This document shows, one piece after another, positions 16,097-23,849 of a stretch of DNA of 32,846 bases. The notes beneath the pieces are model-generated. The model did not search any database, had not been told where the DNA came from, and saw nothing but the letters and a program-made list of their open reading frames with translations. The DNA lies in assembly GCA_028277915.1 (NCBI GenBank), contig JANQFJ010000220.1, forward strand, positions 1-32,846, read 5' to 3'. This stretch comes from Saprospiraceae bacterium. GTDB taxonomy: Bacteria > Bacteroidota > Bacteroidia > Chitinophagales > Saprospiraceae. Numbering within the stretch: the stretch's first letter is position 1; every line of letters starts with the position of its first letter. A program made the translations under genes and the position numbers.

Positions 16097-17143
16097 TCAT
16101 TTTTCTTCATTATAAAAAATCTTGTAAAACTTCCTACCATCTGGGTCAACTCCTCGGTGAATAAGATCACGATTGCCGTGAATGTAAACATGAAAATTTT
16201 TGTCGAGCTTTAAAACACTTTTGAAAATACGAGAATTTTTTTGAACAGCTTGCGGAGAAATTTCGAAATGATCTTGTGACACAGCATCGCTTGCTTCCCA
16301 AAAAGTGGTTTTGTAATTGTCAAACGATTCGATAACATTTTGGTCCTGGAAAACTTCTGATACAAAATCTTCTTTTACAAAATTATCGTTCGTTTTGAAA
16401 TAGGAAACTGAACGATTCATGAGATCAATTTGATCGGCTTTGCTCACCTCAAACTCTTCTTTGAGTTGATCGGAAATGTAATTTTTGGTGACGTTCATGT
16501 ATTGCTTGGTGTAATAAAAATCATCGTTGCAAGGCTTCAAGTTCAAAAAATCGTCCCGCCAATACTGCGCTTCGATGGATTTGTTGGATCGATCAACGAT
16601 ACAAACGCGATAGCCATCTTCTTTTTCGAGATTTAAGATCAAACAGCCTTTATCCAGTTTTTCGACATGGATGCCATTGTCATATTTTAAAGAAAAATGA
16701 TCTTCATTTCCTTCCAGTTTGAGAAAAGAATATTTGTTTTCGGATTTAAATATACCGATTGCATTGATCATTTCCCCTTCTATGATGACGTCCGAAATGT
16801 AAGCCACAAAAAGATCGCCTGATTTGATCTGTGGATGCAAGGACACTTCATACAAATGCTTCGCAATGTATGTCGATTGGTCGTGGAACTGCGAAGGATC
16901 TTCAAAAACCTGGCTGGCGAGCCGGAACAAGGAGTTTTGTTTTAAATCATCATTTTCATGAGTGAAACAGTAAAATTCAGAATTTTCAAAAGCACTAAAA
17001 AAATAATCGTGCAGCAAGTTTTTTAACTGTTCATCAGCAATCTGGAGAGGAGATTTTGATAAAACTAAAGGTTCTTCGTCGGTTTTATTTCCGATCTGAT
17101 GCGCAGATACTTTTTCAATTTGGCAGTTTGAATATTCCAGCAT
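16097..17143 (-). CDS. Nucleoid-associated protein, NA37/YejK (NdpA) family
   Basis: 348 aa, close to the length of the NA37 family (PF04245). Diagnostic stretches are the N-terminal LVLSKSPLQIADEQLKNLLHDYFFSAF, split here as LVLSKSPLQI and LKNLLHDYFF, and KSGDLFVAYISDVIIEG, with a C-terminal region RDLIHRGVDPDGRKFYKIFYNE. Family members bind the nucleoid; their detailed role in Bacteroidota is not established. It is monocistronic, with a well-formed promoter directly upstream (17155-17184). Confidence 0.88.
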   Translation of the reverse strand: MLEYSNCQIEKVSAHQIGNKTDEEPLVLSKSPLQIADEQLKNLLHDYFFSAFENSEFYCFTHENDDLKQNSLFRLASQVFEDPSQFHDQSTYIAKHLYEVSLHPQIKSGDLFVAYISDVIIEGEMINAIGIFKSENKYSFLKLEGNEDHFSLKYDNGIHVEKLDKGCLILNLEKEDGYRVCIVDRSNKSIEAQYWRDDFLNLKPCNDDFYYTKQYMNVTKNYISDQLKEEFEVSKADQIDLMNRSVSYFKTNDNFVKEDFVSEVFQDQNVIESFDNYKTTFWEASDAVSQDHFEISPQAVQKNSRIFKSVLKLDKNFHVYIHGNRDLIHRGVDPDGRKFYKIFYNEEK

Positions 17144-17154
17144 TTGTTTTGACT

Positions 17155-17184
17155 CAAAGTTATCAAAATCCTTTCAGAAGCCAA
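17155..17184 (-). promoter_or_regulatory. Promoter of the NA37 gene
   Basis: On the minus strand TTG (17184-17182), a 19-nt spacer and an exact TAACTTTG (17162-17155) lie just 11 bp before the start codon. The 5' untranslated leader would be only a few nucleotides. Confidence 0.75.
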
Positions 17185-17320
17185 GCTGGATTTCAAACTT
17201 TAAATTCAAGTCGAGAAGAGTTTTCGATTTCAATTGGTAACTTTTAGTTTTGCTTTACGAGAACCAATGCTGTAGTAATATTATTTCTTTGTGGAAAGTG
17301 TGGAGTTTAAATGGGATGAT

Positions 17321-17359
17321 AAAAAGAACGGAGCAACTTTTATTTTAGTCACTCCGCTC
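17321..17359 (-). terminator. Rho-independent terminator of the OmpA-family gene
   Basis: On the minus strand GAGCGGAGTGAC pairs with GTTGCTCCGTTC (12 bp including three G-T pairs) around an A/T loop of 10 nt, followed by TTTTT. It begins 24 bp after the stop of the OmpA-like gene. Confidence 0.85.
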
Positions 17360-17383
17360 AGGTGGTTATTTTTAATTTAAAAA

Positions 17384-18283
17384 TTAATCTTTTGGTTGCG
17401 TTTCCATCAATTGGAAAAACTGATCCAGTTTTGGTGTAATGATGATTTCGGTTCGGCGGTTTACAGAGCGACCGGACTTTGATTCATTAGAATCTTTCGG
17501 AACGTATTCAGAACGACCACCTGCTGTCATGCGGCTTGGATCAACATTGTGTTGTTTTTGTAAAACTCGGACTACAGAAGTTGCTCTTTTTACACTCAGA
17601 TCCCAGTTGTCGGACATGCAGCTATTCGAAATTGGAACATTGTCGGTATGGCCTTCCACTAAAATATCCAGTTCCTGATGATCATTGACCACTTTGGCGA
17701 TTTTACCCAAAACTGACTCGGCTGTAGCATTGATAGTAGCACTGCCTGATTTGAATAACATTTTGTCAGAAATTGAAATATAAACCACACCTTTTTTGAC
17801 TTCGATATTGATATCTTCATCGTTAATATTATCCAGTGATCGTTTCAGGTTCATCACCAGCGCAAGGTTGATGGAATCTTTTGCCGCGATGGATGAAGTC
17901 AGGTCTTTGATGTATTGATTTCTTTCGTTGAGTGACTCCAAAGATTGTTTGATGCTTTCAGCTCCGGTTTTACTAATTACCGAAAGATCGGAAAGTCGTT
18001 CGAGGAGATTGGTATTGGTTTCTTTCAGGAAGTCCAATTGATCCTGCAAATCAGTTGCTCTTCCATTAGCGACAGTCAATTTGCCATTTGCATCGGCCAA
18101 TTTATTTTTAAGGTCATTTATTTCGGCTTGCAATTGAGCATTTCGTTTGTTACAATCTTCCAGTTCGATCTGTTTCTGCTGTAATGCCAGTTCATTGTCG
18201 CCGGTCATTTTCAGAAATTTCTTTTTGCTGACACATGAGGTCAATAGAATCAGGGGAATAAAGTAAATCAAAATCTTTTTCAT
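17384..18283 (-). CDS. OmpA/MotB-domain outer-membrane lipoprotein
   Basis: 299 aa from the ATG at 18283. A lipoprotein leader (MKKILIYFIPLILLTSC, lipidated C17) is followed by a coiled-coil region (about 25-140, repeated L/N/E patterns such as RNAQLQAEINDLKNKLADA). The C-terminal OmpA domain (about 175-285) has VEGHTDNVPI, WDLSVKRATSVVRVL and GRSEYVP...NRRTEI, which bind peptidoglycan. An upstream in-frame ATG at 18391 exists, but a good promoter lies between it and 18283, and the lipobox sits correctly only from 18283. Role: anchoring the outer membrane to the cell wall. Monocistronic with a strong terminator. Confidence 0.92.
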   Translation of the reverse strand: MKKILIYFIPLILLTSCVSKKKFLKMTGDNELALQQKQIELEDCNKRNAQLQAEINDLKNKLADANGKLTVANGRATDLQDQLDFLKETNTNLLERLSDLSVISKTGAESIKQSLESLNERNQYIKDLTSSIAAKDSINLALVMNLKRSLDNINDEDINIEVKKGVVYISISDKMLFKSGSATINATAESVLGKIAKVVNDHQELDILVEGHTDNVPISNSCMSDNWDLSVKRATSVVRVLQKQHNVDPSRMTAGGRSEYVPKDSNESKSGRSVNRRTEIIITPKLDQFFQLMETQPKD

Positions 18284-18360
18284 GGTAGTATTTTTAAAAA
18301 ATGGTAGAAAATTAATGATAATAAAAACGAGAGCATTACGGTCGGCAATATACAAAACAT

Positions 18361-18392
18361 CAATTTTATTTAATGTTGTTTGTATGAGCAAA
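18361..18392 (-). promoter_or_regulatory. Promoter of the OmpA-family lipoprotein gene
   Basis: TTTG (18392-18389), a 20-nt spacer and TAAAATTG (18368-18361; one mismatch to TAnnTTTG) on the minus strand. It lies 78 bp upstream of the ATG at 18283 and inside the longer alternative reading frame, supporting the shorter start. Confidence 0.65.
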
Positions 18393-18402
18393 TTTCAAAT
18401 TT

Positions 18403-18509
18403 AAAAAAGCGAAGTAGTCAATATAAGACCCTTCGCTTCAAACTATCAGAATTATAGGTACTTTTTTCTAATAAATAAAACATCTCCTATTAGGCAGATA
18501 TCTCATTCA
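18403..18509 (-). ncRNA. Candidate orphan small RNA (about 107 nt)
   Basis: A strong promoter (18544-18514) points into a region that ends in a rho-independent terminator on the same strand: AAGCGAAG (18438-18431), 16-nt loop, CTTCGCTT (18414-18407), then Ts. No protein gene lies between them. Upstream on this strand the nearest gene starts more than 3 kb away beyond genes of the opposite strand, so the terminator needs its own transcript. The RNA would also contain a CTAATA/TATTAG hairpin near its 5' end. A 12-codon frame beginning about at the predicted start (ATGAGATATCTG...) is possible, so a leaderless micropeptide cannot be excluded. No known RNA family is recognised. Confidence 0.5.
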
Positions 18510-18513
18510 CAAA

Positions 18514-18544
18514 CAAACTTATACGAAAAACTTCGTAATAGCAA
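18514..18544 (-). promoter_or_regulatory. Promoter of the candidate small RNA with a palindrome in the spacer
   Basis: TTG (18544-18542), a 20-nt spacer and an exact TAAGTTTG (18521-18514) on the minus strand. The spacer contains the palindrome TACGAA-AAAC-TTCGTA (18522-18537), well placed for a repressor or activator dimer. Confidence 0.6.
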
Positions 18545-18668
18545 GTTGATATTGCATGAGTAGTATATTTTAAAAGGAAAAATCTAATCTTTCGTAGTCC
18601 AGAAAGTTGATTTGATAGCGGAAGATTAACTTTTAGTCTATAAAGAGTATAAATTCAAAAATCCTTGC

Positions 18669-18700
18669 TTGTCCACCAAGAGGATTTCAAACTACATTTC
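18669..18700 (+). promoter_or_regulatory. Probable promoter of the lipoprotein esterase gene
   Basis: TTG (18669-18671), a 21-nt spacer and TACATTTC (18693-18700; one mismatch to TAnnTTTG), 39 bp before the start codon. Confidence 0.5.
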
Positions 18701-18739
18701 ATTTTTTTCTTACTTTTAAACGTTCAAATTTGACTTATT

Positions 18740-19420
18740 ATGAAATGGAAATACCCAACCTTTGGAATTTTAATATTGATACCTTTGAGCTCTTGTTTTT
18801 TTTTCAATAGTTATGTTGACTACGAATATTTGCTTTATCTTCCTAAAGAAAAACCGGATTCTGGAGAATATCCATTGCTATTGTTTTTGCATGGAAGAGG
18901 TGAAAGCGGAACCGATCTTGAACGCGTCAAAAAACATGGTCCGCCTTCCTTTTTAAATGAAAACAGTGATTTTCCATTTCTTACAGTCTCTCCACAATGC
19001 AGTAATCATGATGTATGGCAGCCCAGGCTTTTGCTCAGGTTGCTGGATGCAATTGAAAATATATTTCCAATCGATAAAAGGAGGATTTATGTTACAGGCC
19101 TCAGTATGGGTGGATACGGAACCTGGGATTTAGCACAATCAGCTCCTGATCGTTTCGCTGCTATAGCTCCCATTTGTGGAGGAAGTAGTTTTGATTTAAG
19201 TAAAATAGATGTTTTGAAAGATATACCTATTTGGGCTTTTCATGGTGCAAAAGATCAGGTTGTCCCTTCTTCAGAATCTGAAAAACTGGTAGAGCGATTG
19301 CAATCACTGGGCTCAGATATTAAATTTACTCTTTATCCTGAAGCAGATCATGATTCATGGACGGCAACGTATGATAATCCAGAATTATACGAATGGTTGC
19401 TTTCAATCTCAAAAGACTGA
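18740..19420 (+). CDS. Lipoprotein alpha/beta-hydrolase (esterase / phospholipase-carboxylesterase-like)
   Basis: 226 aa. A short leader with lipobox LSSC (lipidated C19) suggests membrane anchoring. Alpha/beta-hydrolase features: oxyanion motif LFLHGRGESGTD (48-59), nucleophile elbow G120-L-S122-M-G-G, acid D172 (GAKDQVVP) and H204 (EADHDSW). The complete triad and the compact size match the predicted-esterase group often found as a domain with a carbohydrate-esterase or peptidase role (COG4099-like). The substrate is unknown. The following acetyltransferase starts 8 bp after its stop, so they share a transcript. Confidence 0.85.
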   Translation: MKWKYPTFGILILIPLSSCFFFNSYVDYEYLLYLPKEKPDSGEYPLLLFLHGRGESGTDLERVKKHGPPSFLNENSDFPFLTVSPQCSNHDVWQPRLLLRLLDAIENIFPIDKRRIYVTGLSMGGYGTWDLAQSAPDRFAAIAPICGGSSFDLSKIDVLKDIPIWAFHGAKDQVVPSSESEKLVERLQSLGSDIKFTLYPEADHDSWTATYDNPELYEWLLSISKD

Positions 19421-19428
19421 AAATAAAA

Positions 19429-19941
19429 ATGGCGAAAAAACTTTTAGAGACCGAACGACTGATTCTCGAAGAAATTACTACTGATCATGCAGATTTTTTG
19501 TTCAAATTGATGAACGACCCATCGTGGTTGAGATTTATTGGAGATCGAAATATTAAATCCATTGAAATGGCGGAAGATTATATCCAAAATAAAATCAGGC
19601 CAAGCTACGAAAAATTTGGTTTTGGATTTTATCTGACAAGTTTAAAGAAAGATGATGCACCAATAGGTGTATGTGGTTTGGTGAAGAGACCAGCATTGGA
19701 GCATGTGGATGTTGGATTTGCTTTCATGCCAGAGTACAGAAGGCTAGGGTATGGCTATGAATCAGCTTCAGCAATATTAACTTATGCTAAAGCTAAATTG
19801 GGGATCGATCATGTTGTTGCAATCACTGATTTAGATAATATTCGTTCCATAAAATTGCTCGAAAAACTGGGGTTGAAATTTGAAAAAATCATGCAATTGG
19901 AAGGTGAAAACAAGCAATGCCGCTTGTTTATACCGAAATGA
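19429..19941 (+). CDS. GNAT acetyltransferase, RimJ/RimL-like
   Basis: 170 aa from the ATG at 19429, which is preferred over the in-frame ATG at 19393 because the latter lies inside the upstream gene and adds a basic tail not seen in the family. RimJ-type pattern: LLETERLILEEITTDHADFLFKLMNDP at the start in shorter conserved pieces, acetyl-CoA loop RRLGYGYESASAIL, and NIRSIKLLEKLGLKFE (family N-x-x-S-x-x-x-x-E-K-x-G-F). Transfers acetyl from acetyl-CoA to an unknown amine. Co-transcribed with the esterase; the serine dehydratase follows after 63 bp. Confidence 0.88.
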   Translation: MAKKLLETERLILEEITTDHADFLFKLMNDPSWLRFIGDRNIKSIEMAEDYIQNKIRPSYEKFGFGFYLTSLKKDDAPIGVCGLVKRPALEHVDVGFAFMPEYRRLGYGYESASAILTYAKAKLGIDHVVAITDLDNIRSIKLLEKLGLKFEKIMQLEGENKQCRLFIPK

Positions 19942-20004
19942 TTCCTGATTAAACACCTGAAAATCAAGTATATTTAAACACTTTAAAACTCAAAAATACA
20001 GTTT

Positions 20005-21564
20005 ATGCCTGTTTCAAGCATATTCAATGATGTGATCGGTCCTGTGATGCGAGGGCCATCGAGTTCACATAGTGCCGCTGCCTGTAGGATTGGTTTGTTG
20101 TTGAGAGATTTGATGGAGGGTGAAATTACCGATGTGATCATCGATTACGATCCAAATGGCTCTTTGGTTACCACTCATGAAAGTCAGGGAACAGATATGG
20201 GGCTTTATGGCGGATTATTAGGTTGGCAGGCTTTTGATGAGCGGATGCAAAACTATCGTCAGGCCATCGATCAAGCTGGAATCACTGTCACTGTTTACTA
20301 TTTGAGCTACGATGCCAAACATCCCAATAATTATCGGATAAAGATTTTCAATTCAAAAACCTATCATACTATTCAAGCTGTTTCGATTGGTGGAGGAATG
20401 ATCGAAATTCAGGAAATTGATGGCGCCAAAGTTTCAATTAATGGGGATTATCACGAATTGTTGATTTTTGGAAATGATTTGGAAGCTATACATTCCATTT
20501 TGCCTCAAGGATTGGAATACGAATTTCTTAAAAAACACTGTGGTGATCGGAAATTTATTGAAATTAAAAGTGCTGTGAAACCCTCGGTTGAAGTGATCGA
20601 GTCAATTGTTTCTAATACCAATGTTGATTTTGTGCGCTATTTGCAACCTGTTTTACCAGTTCTTTCAAGAAAGGATTTAATGGTGCCTTTTTCCTATTGC
20701 GATGATATGATGAAATATGGAAATGAGAATAAAATGACGCTTTGGGAACTAGCGGTTAAGTATGAATGTGCTCGCGGAGATATTAGTGATAAGGTTGTTT
20801 TTGAAAAAATGCAACACATCGTTCGACTGATGAGGGAATCCATTCAAAAAGGATTACAAGGGACTGATTATCAGGATCGTATTTTGCCTGTTCAATCACT
20901 CGAATTTAAAGATAAAATGGATAATGGTTCACTTTTAAATAGTGGAATGCTCAACACGATCATTCTTTATGTTACAGCAATGATGGAAATGAAAAGCTCG
21001 ATGGGAATCGTTGTCGCAGCGCCTACAGCCGGCTCTTGCGGAGTGCTTCCGGGGGCGTTGATTGGAGCAAGTGAAGTCATGCAAAAAAACGAGGAGGAAC
21101 TGGTCAAAGCAATGCTGGCCGCGGGGATGATTGGTGTTTTTATCGCAGAACATTCCACTTTCGCGGCAGAAGTGGGAGGGTGCCAGGCAGAGTGCGGAGC
21201 AGGATCTTCGATGGCGGCGGCAGGATTGGTAACTCTAGCTGGTGGAACCCTGGAGCAATGTGTTGCAGCTGCTTCATTTGCGCTTCAAAATTCGTTGGGA
21301 ATGATATGCGATCCGATTGCTAATCGGGTAGAAGCTCCCTGCCTTGGTAAAAATGTGATGGCTGCGTCGAATGCATTGTCTTGCACCAATATGGCTTTGG
21401 CCAATTATGATCCGTTGATAACGTTTGATGAAGTGGTAGCAACGATGTTTGATGTCGGAAATAGTATGCCGCATGAATTGCGTTGCACGGGCTTGGGTGG
21501 ATTAGCAGCAACGGAAAGTTCGAAAATGATAGAAGAGCGTTTGAAGAAGTTTAAATATTGTTAA
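20005..21564 (+). CDS. sdaA: L-serine dehydratase (ammonia-lyase), iron-sulfur dependent, single chain
   Basis: 519 aa with the beta domain (1 to about 190, SIFNDVIGPVMRGPSSSHS) and the catalytic alpha domain (about 200-519, TAGSCGVLPGAL) in one chain. It converts L-serine to pyruvate and ammonia using a [4Fe-4S] cluster. Likely cluster cysteines are C393 (GGCQ), C435 (ICDP) and C446 (APCLG). Their spacing of 42 and 11 equals that of C343, C385 and C396 in the Legionella enzyme as I remember it. The last residue is C519, which parallels the Legionella C-terminal cysteine that occupies the free iron. The chain is some 60 residues longer than E. coli SdaA. Its stop codon overlaps that of the convergent helicase gene. 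Confidence 0.95.
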   Translation: MPVSSIFNDVIGPVMRGPSSSHSAAACRIGLLLRDLMEGEITDVIIDYDPNGSLVTTHESQGTDMGLYGGLLGWQAFDERMQNYRQAIDQAGITVTVYYLSYDAKHPNNYRIKIFNSKTYHTIQAVSIGGGMIEIQEIDGAKVSINGDYHELLIFGNDLEAIHSILPQGLEYEFLKKHCGDRKFIEIKSAVKPSVEVIESIVSNTNVDFVRYLQPVLPVLSRKDLMVPFSYCDDMMKYGNENKMTLWELAVKYECARGDISDKVVFEKMQHIVRLMRESIQKGLQGTDYQDRILPVQSLEFKDKMDNGSLLNSGMLNTIILYVTAMMEMKSSMGIVVAAPTAGSCGVLPGALIGASEVMQKNEEELVKAMLAAGMIGVFIAEHSTFAAEVGGCQAECGAGSSMAAAGLVTLAGGTLEQCVAAASFALQNSLGMICDPIANRVEAPCLGKNVMAASNALSCTNMALANYDPLITFDEVVATMFDVGNSMPHELRCTGLGGLAATESSKMIEERLKKFKYC

Positions 21565-23108
21565 AAATTCTTGGTTACAGAGGCCTTTAGCTTTTTTTTG
21601 TAATCGTCTTCAACCCAGGCTTTAAAATTTTTGGTGCTTTTGCAAATTTGATAACAATAGCGACGTACACGATCAGCAATATCAGCATCAAGTAACCTCA
21701 CCAAAGCCAATGCTTCAGCAAAATCATCGCTGTTTTCAGTTACCATATTTGTATGCTGTTCGATTGATCTTTCTAGGATCACAGCAGTTTTGAGACCTTG
21801 ATTTACAACCTTATCACTTTCTTTTTCAATATCGAATCCAACATTTTCCGTTTTGCTGAATCTTTCTCGAATCTCATCAGGCATCACGTATTTGAAACGG
21901 CGTTCAATCGCATCATCAGAGATGATGCTGTCAAGGTAATAATTAGGCGATCGAAAGATCTTTTGCCAATCAACGGGATTGGACCACAAACCAAATCTGG
22001 CAGCATTATTCCCAAGGTCAATCACATCAAATGTTGACTTTCCCGGTATGATCCGCGACCCTCGCCCAATCATTTGAAAATACAAGCTTAGGGACCTGGT
22101 TGCACGATTTAATATAATTGTTTCGATCGTGGGTTCGTCAAATCCAGTAGTGAGTATCCCGACAGAAGTAAGGATTGCATCGGGTTTGTGCTTAAACCAA
22201 TGGAGAATATCTTTTCTTTGTTGTTTTGTGTGAGAATTGTCTAAATGCCTAATTTCGTATCCTGCATCTACAAAAGTTTCATAAACCTGCTTTGAAGTTT
22301 TTATACCGGCATTAAAGATCAAAGTTTTTTTACCAATTGCTTTCTGTTCATAAGCCTGGACGAGTTTACTTTGCATAAAAGCATTGGAGTAAAGCATCTC
22401 GGATGACTTGATGGAATAATCGCCGTTAATTCCAATTTTGAGCGATCCAAGCATCACATCGAAACTGTAAGTATTGGCTTTTGCTAAAAAACCATTGTCG
22501 ATTAGTGATTGGATCGGATTGCCAACGATCAGTTCGTCGTAACTATCCTTCATCGGTAGGTTGATGTTTGAACTCAGTGGCGTTGCTGTAACCCCCAAAA
22601 TAAAACAACTTTCAAAGAATGAAAAAAGCTTTCTGAACGAGTTGTAGTGAGCCTCATCAATAATGACCAAACCAACTTCTTCCAAGGTGATCATTTCGTC
22701 ATTTAGTCTATTGTTCAGCGTTTCGACCATAGCCACAAAGCACATATAATCATTTTTGTCAGGCAATGATTTTACCGAACTATTGATGATCTTGTTTTTT
22801 ACGTGGAATTCAGAGAGCATGTCTGAAGTCTGTCTGCTCAATTCAATACGGTGGGTGAGAATGAGTACCTTCTTCCCGGTATTTTTGATATAACGCCTTG
22901 CAATTTCAGAAAAAATAACCGTTTTACCTCCGCCGGTAGGAAGCTGGTACAACAGATTGTAGTCACTTGCACAGCTTCCGAAACGCTCAAAAATCTGGTT
23001 TAAGTCTTCCTGCTGGTAATCGTAAAGTTTTTTCCCGATTGCTATTTTCTCCATATCGAATATCTCGGCCCTTATTTTTCTTTGAAAATCTTGCAAAAAT
23101 AATGACAT
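21561..23108 (-). CDS. DEAD/DEAH-box superfamily II helicase
   Basis: 515 aa. Motif I PTGGGKT (57-63), motif Ia LTHRIEL, motif II D151-E-A-H154, motif III VTATP (173-177), then the second RecA domain with SVGILTTGFDEP (315-326) and motif VI QMIGRGSR (345-352). The spacing and the type of motif VI resemble the SSL2/UvrB-like branch. After about residue 400 there is a C-terminal helical domain without a recognised name. Probably ATP-dependent nucleic-acid unwinding; the process is not defined. A second in-frame Met is at residue 19. It ends tail to tail with the serine dehydratase gene, sharing the four bases TTAA. Confidence 0.9.
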   Translation of the reverse strand: MSLFLQDFQRKIRAEIFDMEKIAIGKKLYDYQQEDLNQIFERFGSCASDYNLLYQLPTGGGKTVIFSEIARRYIKNTGKKVLILTHRIELSRQTSDMLSEFHVKNKIINSSVKSLPDKNDYMCFVAMVETLNNRLNDEMITLEEVGLVIIDEAHYNSFRKLFSFFESCFILGVTATPLSSNINLPMKDSYDELIVGNPIQSLIDNGFLAKANTYSFDVMLGSLKIGINGDYSIKSSEMLYSNAFMQSKLVQAYEQKAIGKKTLIFNAGIKTSKQVYETFVDAGYEIRHLDNSHTKQQRKDILHWFKHKPDAILTSVGILTTGFDEPTIETIILNRATRSLSLYFQMIGRGSRIIPGKSTFDVIDLGNNAARFGLWSNPVDWQKIFRSPNYYLDSIISDDAIERRFKYVMPDEIRERFSKTENVGFDIEKESDKVVNQGLKTAVILERSIEQHTNMVTENSDDFAEALALVRLLDADIADRVRRYCYQICKSTKNFKAWVEDDYKKKLKASVTKNF

Positions 23109-23293
23109 TTTTCCGTTGTCAAAACCTTTTGAAAATATTTAATATAATCTTTTGAAAAATTTGACCTTTAGTTACCTGAAATATTCCCATTTCCAGGTTT
23201 TAGAAAATAGCTGTTTTGGGTGGTGATTTATCATAACTGGAAAATATCGCCAGAACTTTAAAGAAGCATATTAAATCTCCATTGATCACAATT

Positions 23294-23830
23294 TTACATT
23301 TTAAAACTTTCAGCATCCAAGACCCAATGATTAACCTCTTGCTCAAAATTTAATGAACCTGGAATCGTAACATACTTTTTCACGAACTGAAAACCTACTT
23401 TTTGTAGTGTTTTGTTTGGAGCCGGATTGTAGGCATATGGTTCGCAGTGAAGTTGTTTCAATTGGCAATTTTTAAAAAAGAAAGGCAGTGACATTTTTAC
23501 GAGTTTGGCACCCATTCCCTTTTGCCTCAGATCGGAATTCCATAAATGCAGGTGCATGTAAGCCTCTTCCCCGAATTTGATTTTATTGATATTGGAATGA
23601 CCAACTGGCTGTTGGTCCACTTCCCAAATGATGCAGTAAGATTGCTTTTCAGGATAGGCTTGATTTAGTTGATTCAATAACATTGTAGTGAGGCTGGCCT
23701 TTGAAGGTAATTTTGCCAAATCCACTCCCATGCTTGTAAGAAAGTCGTTGTCAGCGTTCAGCCAATATTGCACAATGTATTCAATATCATCCTGTTTCAA
23801 TTCCCTTACGGAAAGGGTATTTTTATTCAT
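23294..23830 (-). CDS. GNAT-family N-acetyltransferase
   Basis: 178 aa. Sequence pattern: SVRELKQDDIEYIVQYW, the acceptor-strand HLHLWNSDLRQKGMGAKLVK (acetyl-CoA loop RQKGMG), and CEPYAYNPAPNKTLQKVGFQFVKKY (N-x-x-x-x-x-L-x-K-x-G-F) near the end. The RimJ-like branch is likely. The substrate is unknown. It begins only 19 bp after the stop of the CHAT/TPR gene, so it is probably expressed with it and could modify a product of that system, although nothing in the sequence proves a link. A 185-bp gap with a weak hairpin (23174-23198) separates it from the helicase. Confidence 0.85.
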   Translation of the reverse strand: MNKNTLSVRELKQDDIEYIVQYWLNADNDFLTSMGVDLAKLPSKASLTTMLLNQLNQAYPEKQSYCIIWEVDQQPVGHSNINKIKFGEEAYMHLHLWNSDLRQKGMGAKLVKMSLPFFFKNCQLKQLHCEPYAYNPAPNKTLQKVGFQFVKKYVTIPGSLNFEQEVNHWVLDAESFKM

Positions 23831-23849
23831 TCAACCAATACTTGAACAT

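Larger units (their letters stand above)
18284..18739. other. 456-bp intergenic region with two divergent promoters and a candidate small RNA
   Basis: No protein gene is supported. From left to right it holds the OmpA-gene promoter (18361-18392), a minus-strand terminator and small-RNA candidate (18403-18509), the small-RNA promoter (18514-18544) and the promoter of the lipoprotein esterase (18669-18700). The stretch 18546-18668 shows nothing else recognisable. Confidence 0.7.

Noticed and set aside
18284..18391. Longer N-terminus for the OmpA-family protein from an ATG at 18391
   Set aside because: It would place the lipoprotein leader internally, and a -33/-7 promoter overlaps this extension; the ATG at 18283 gives a standard lipobox.
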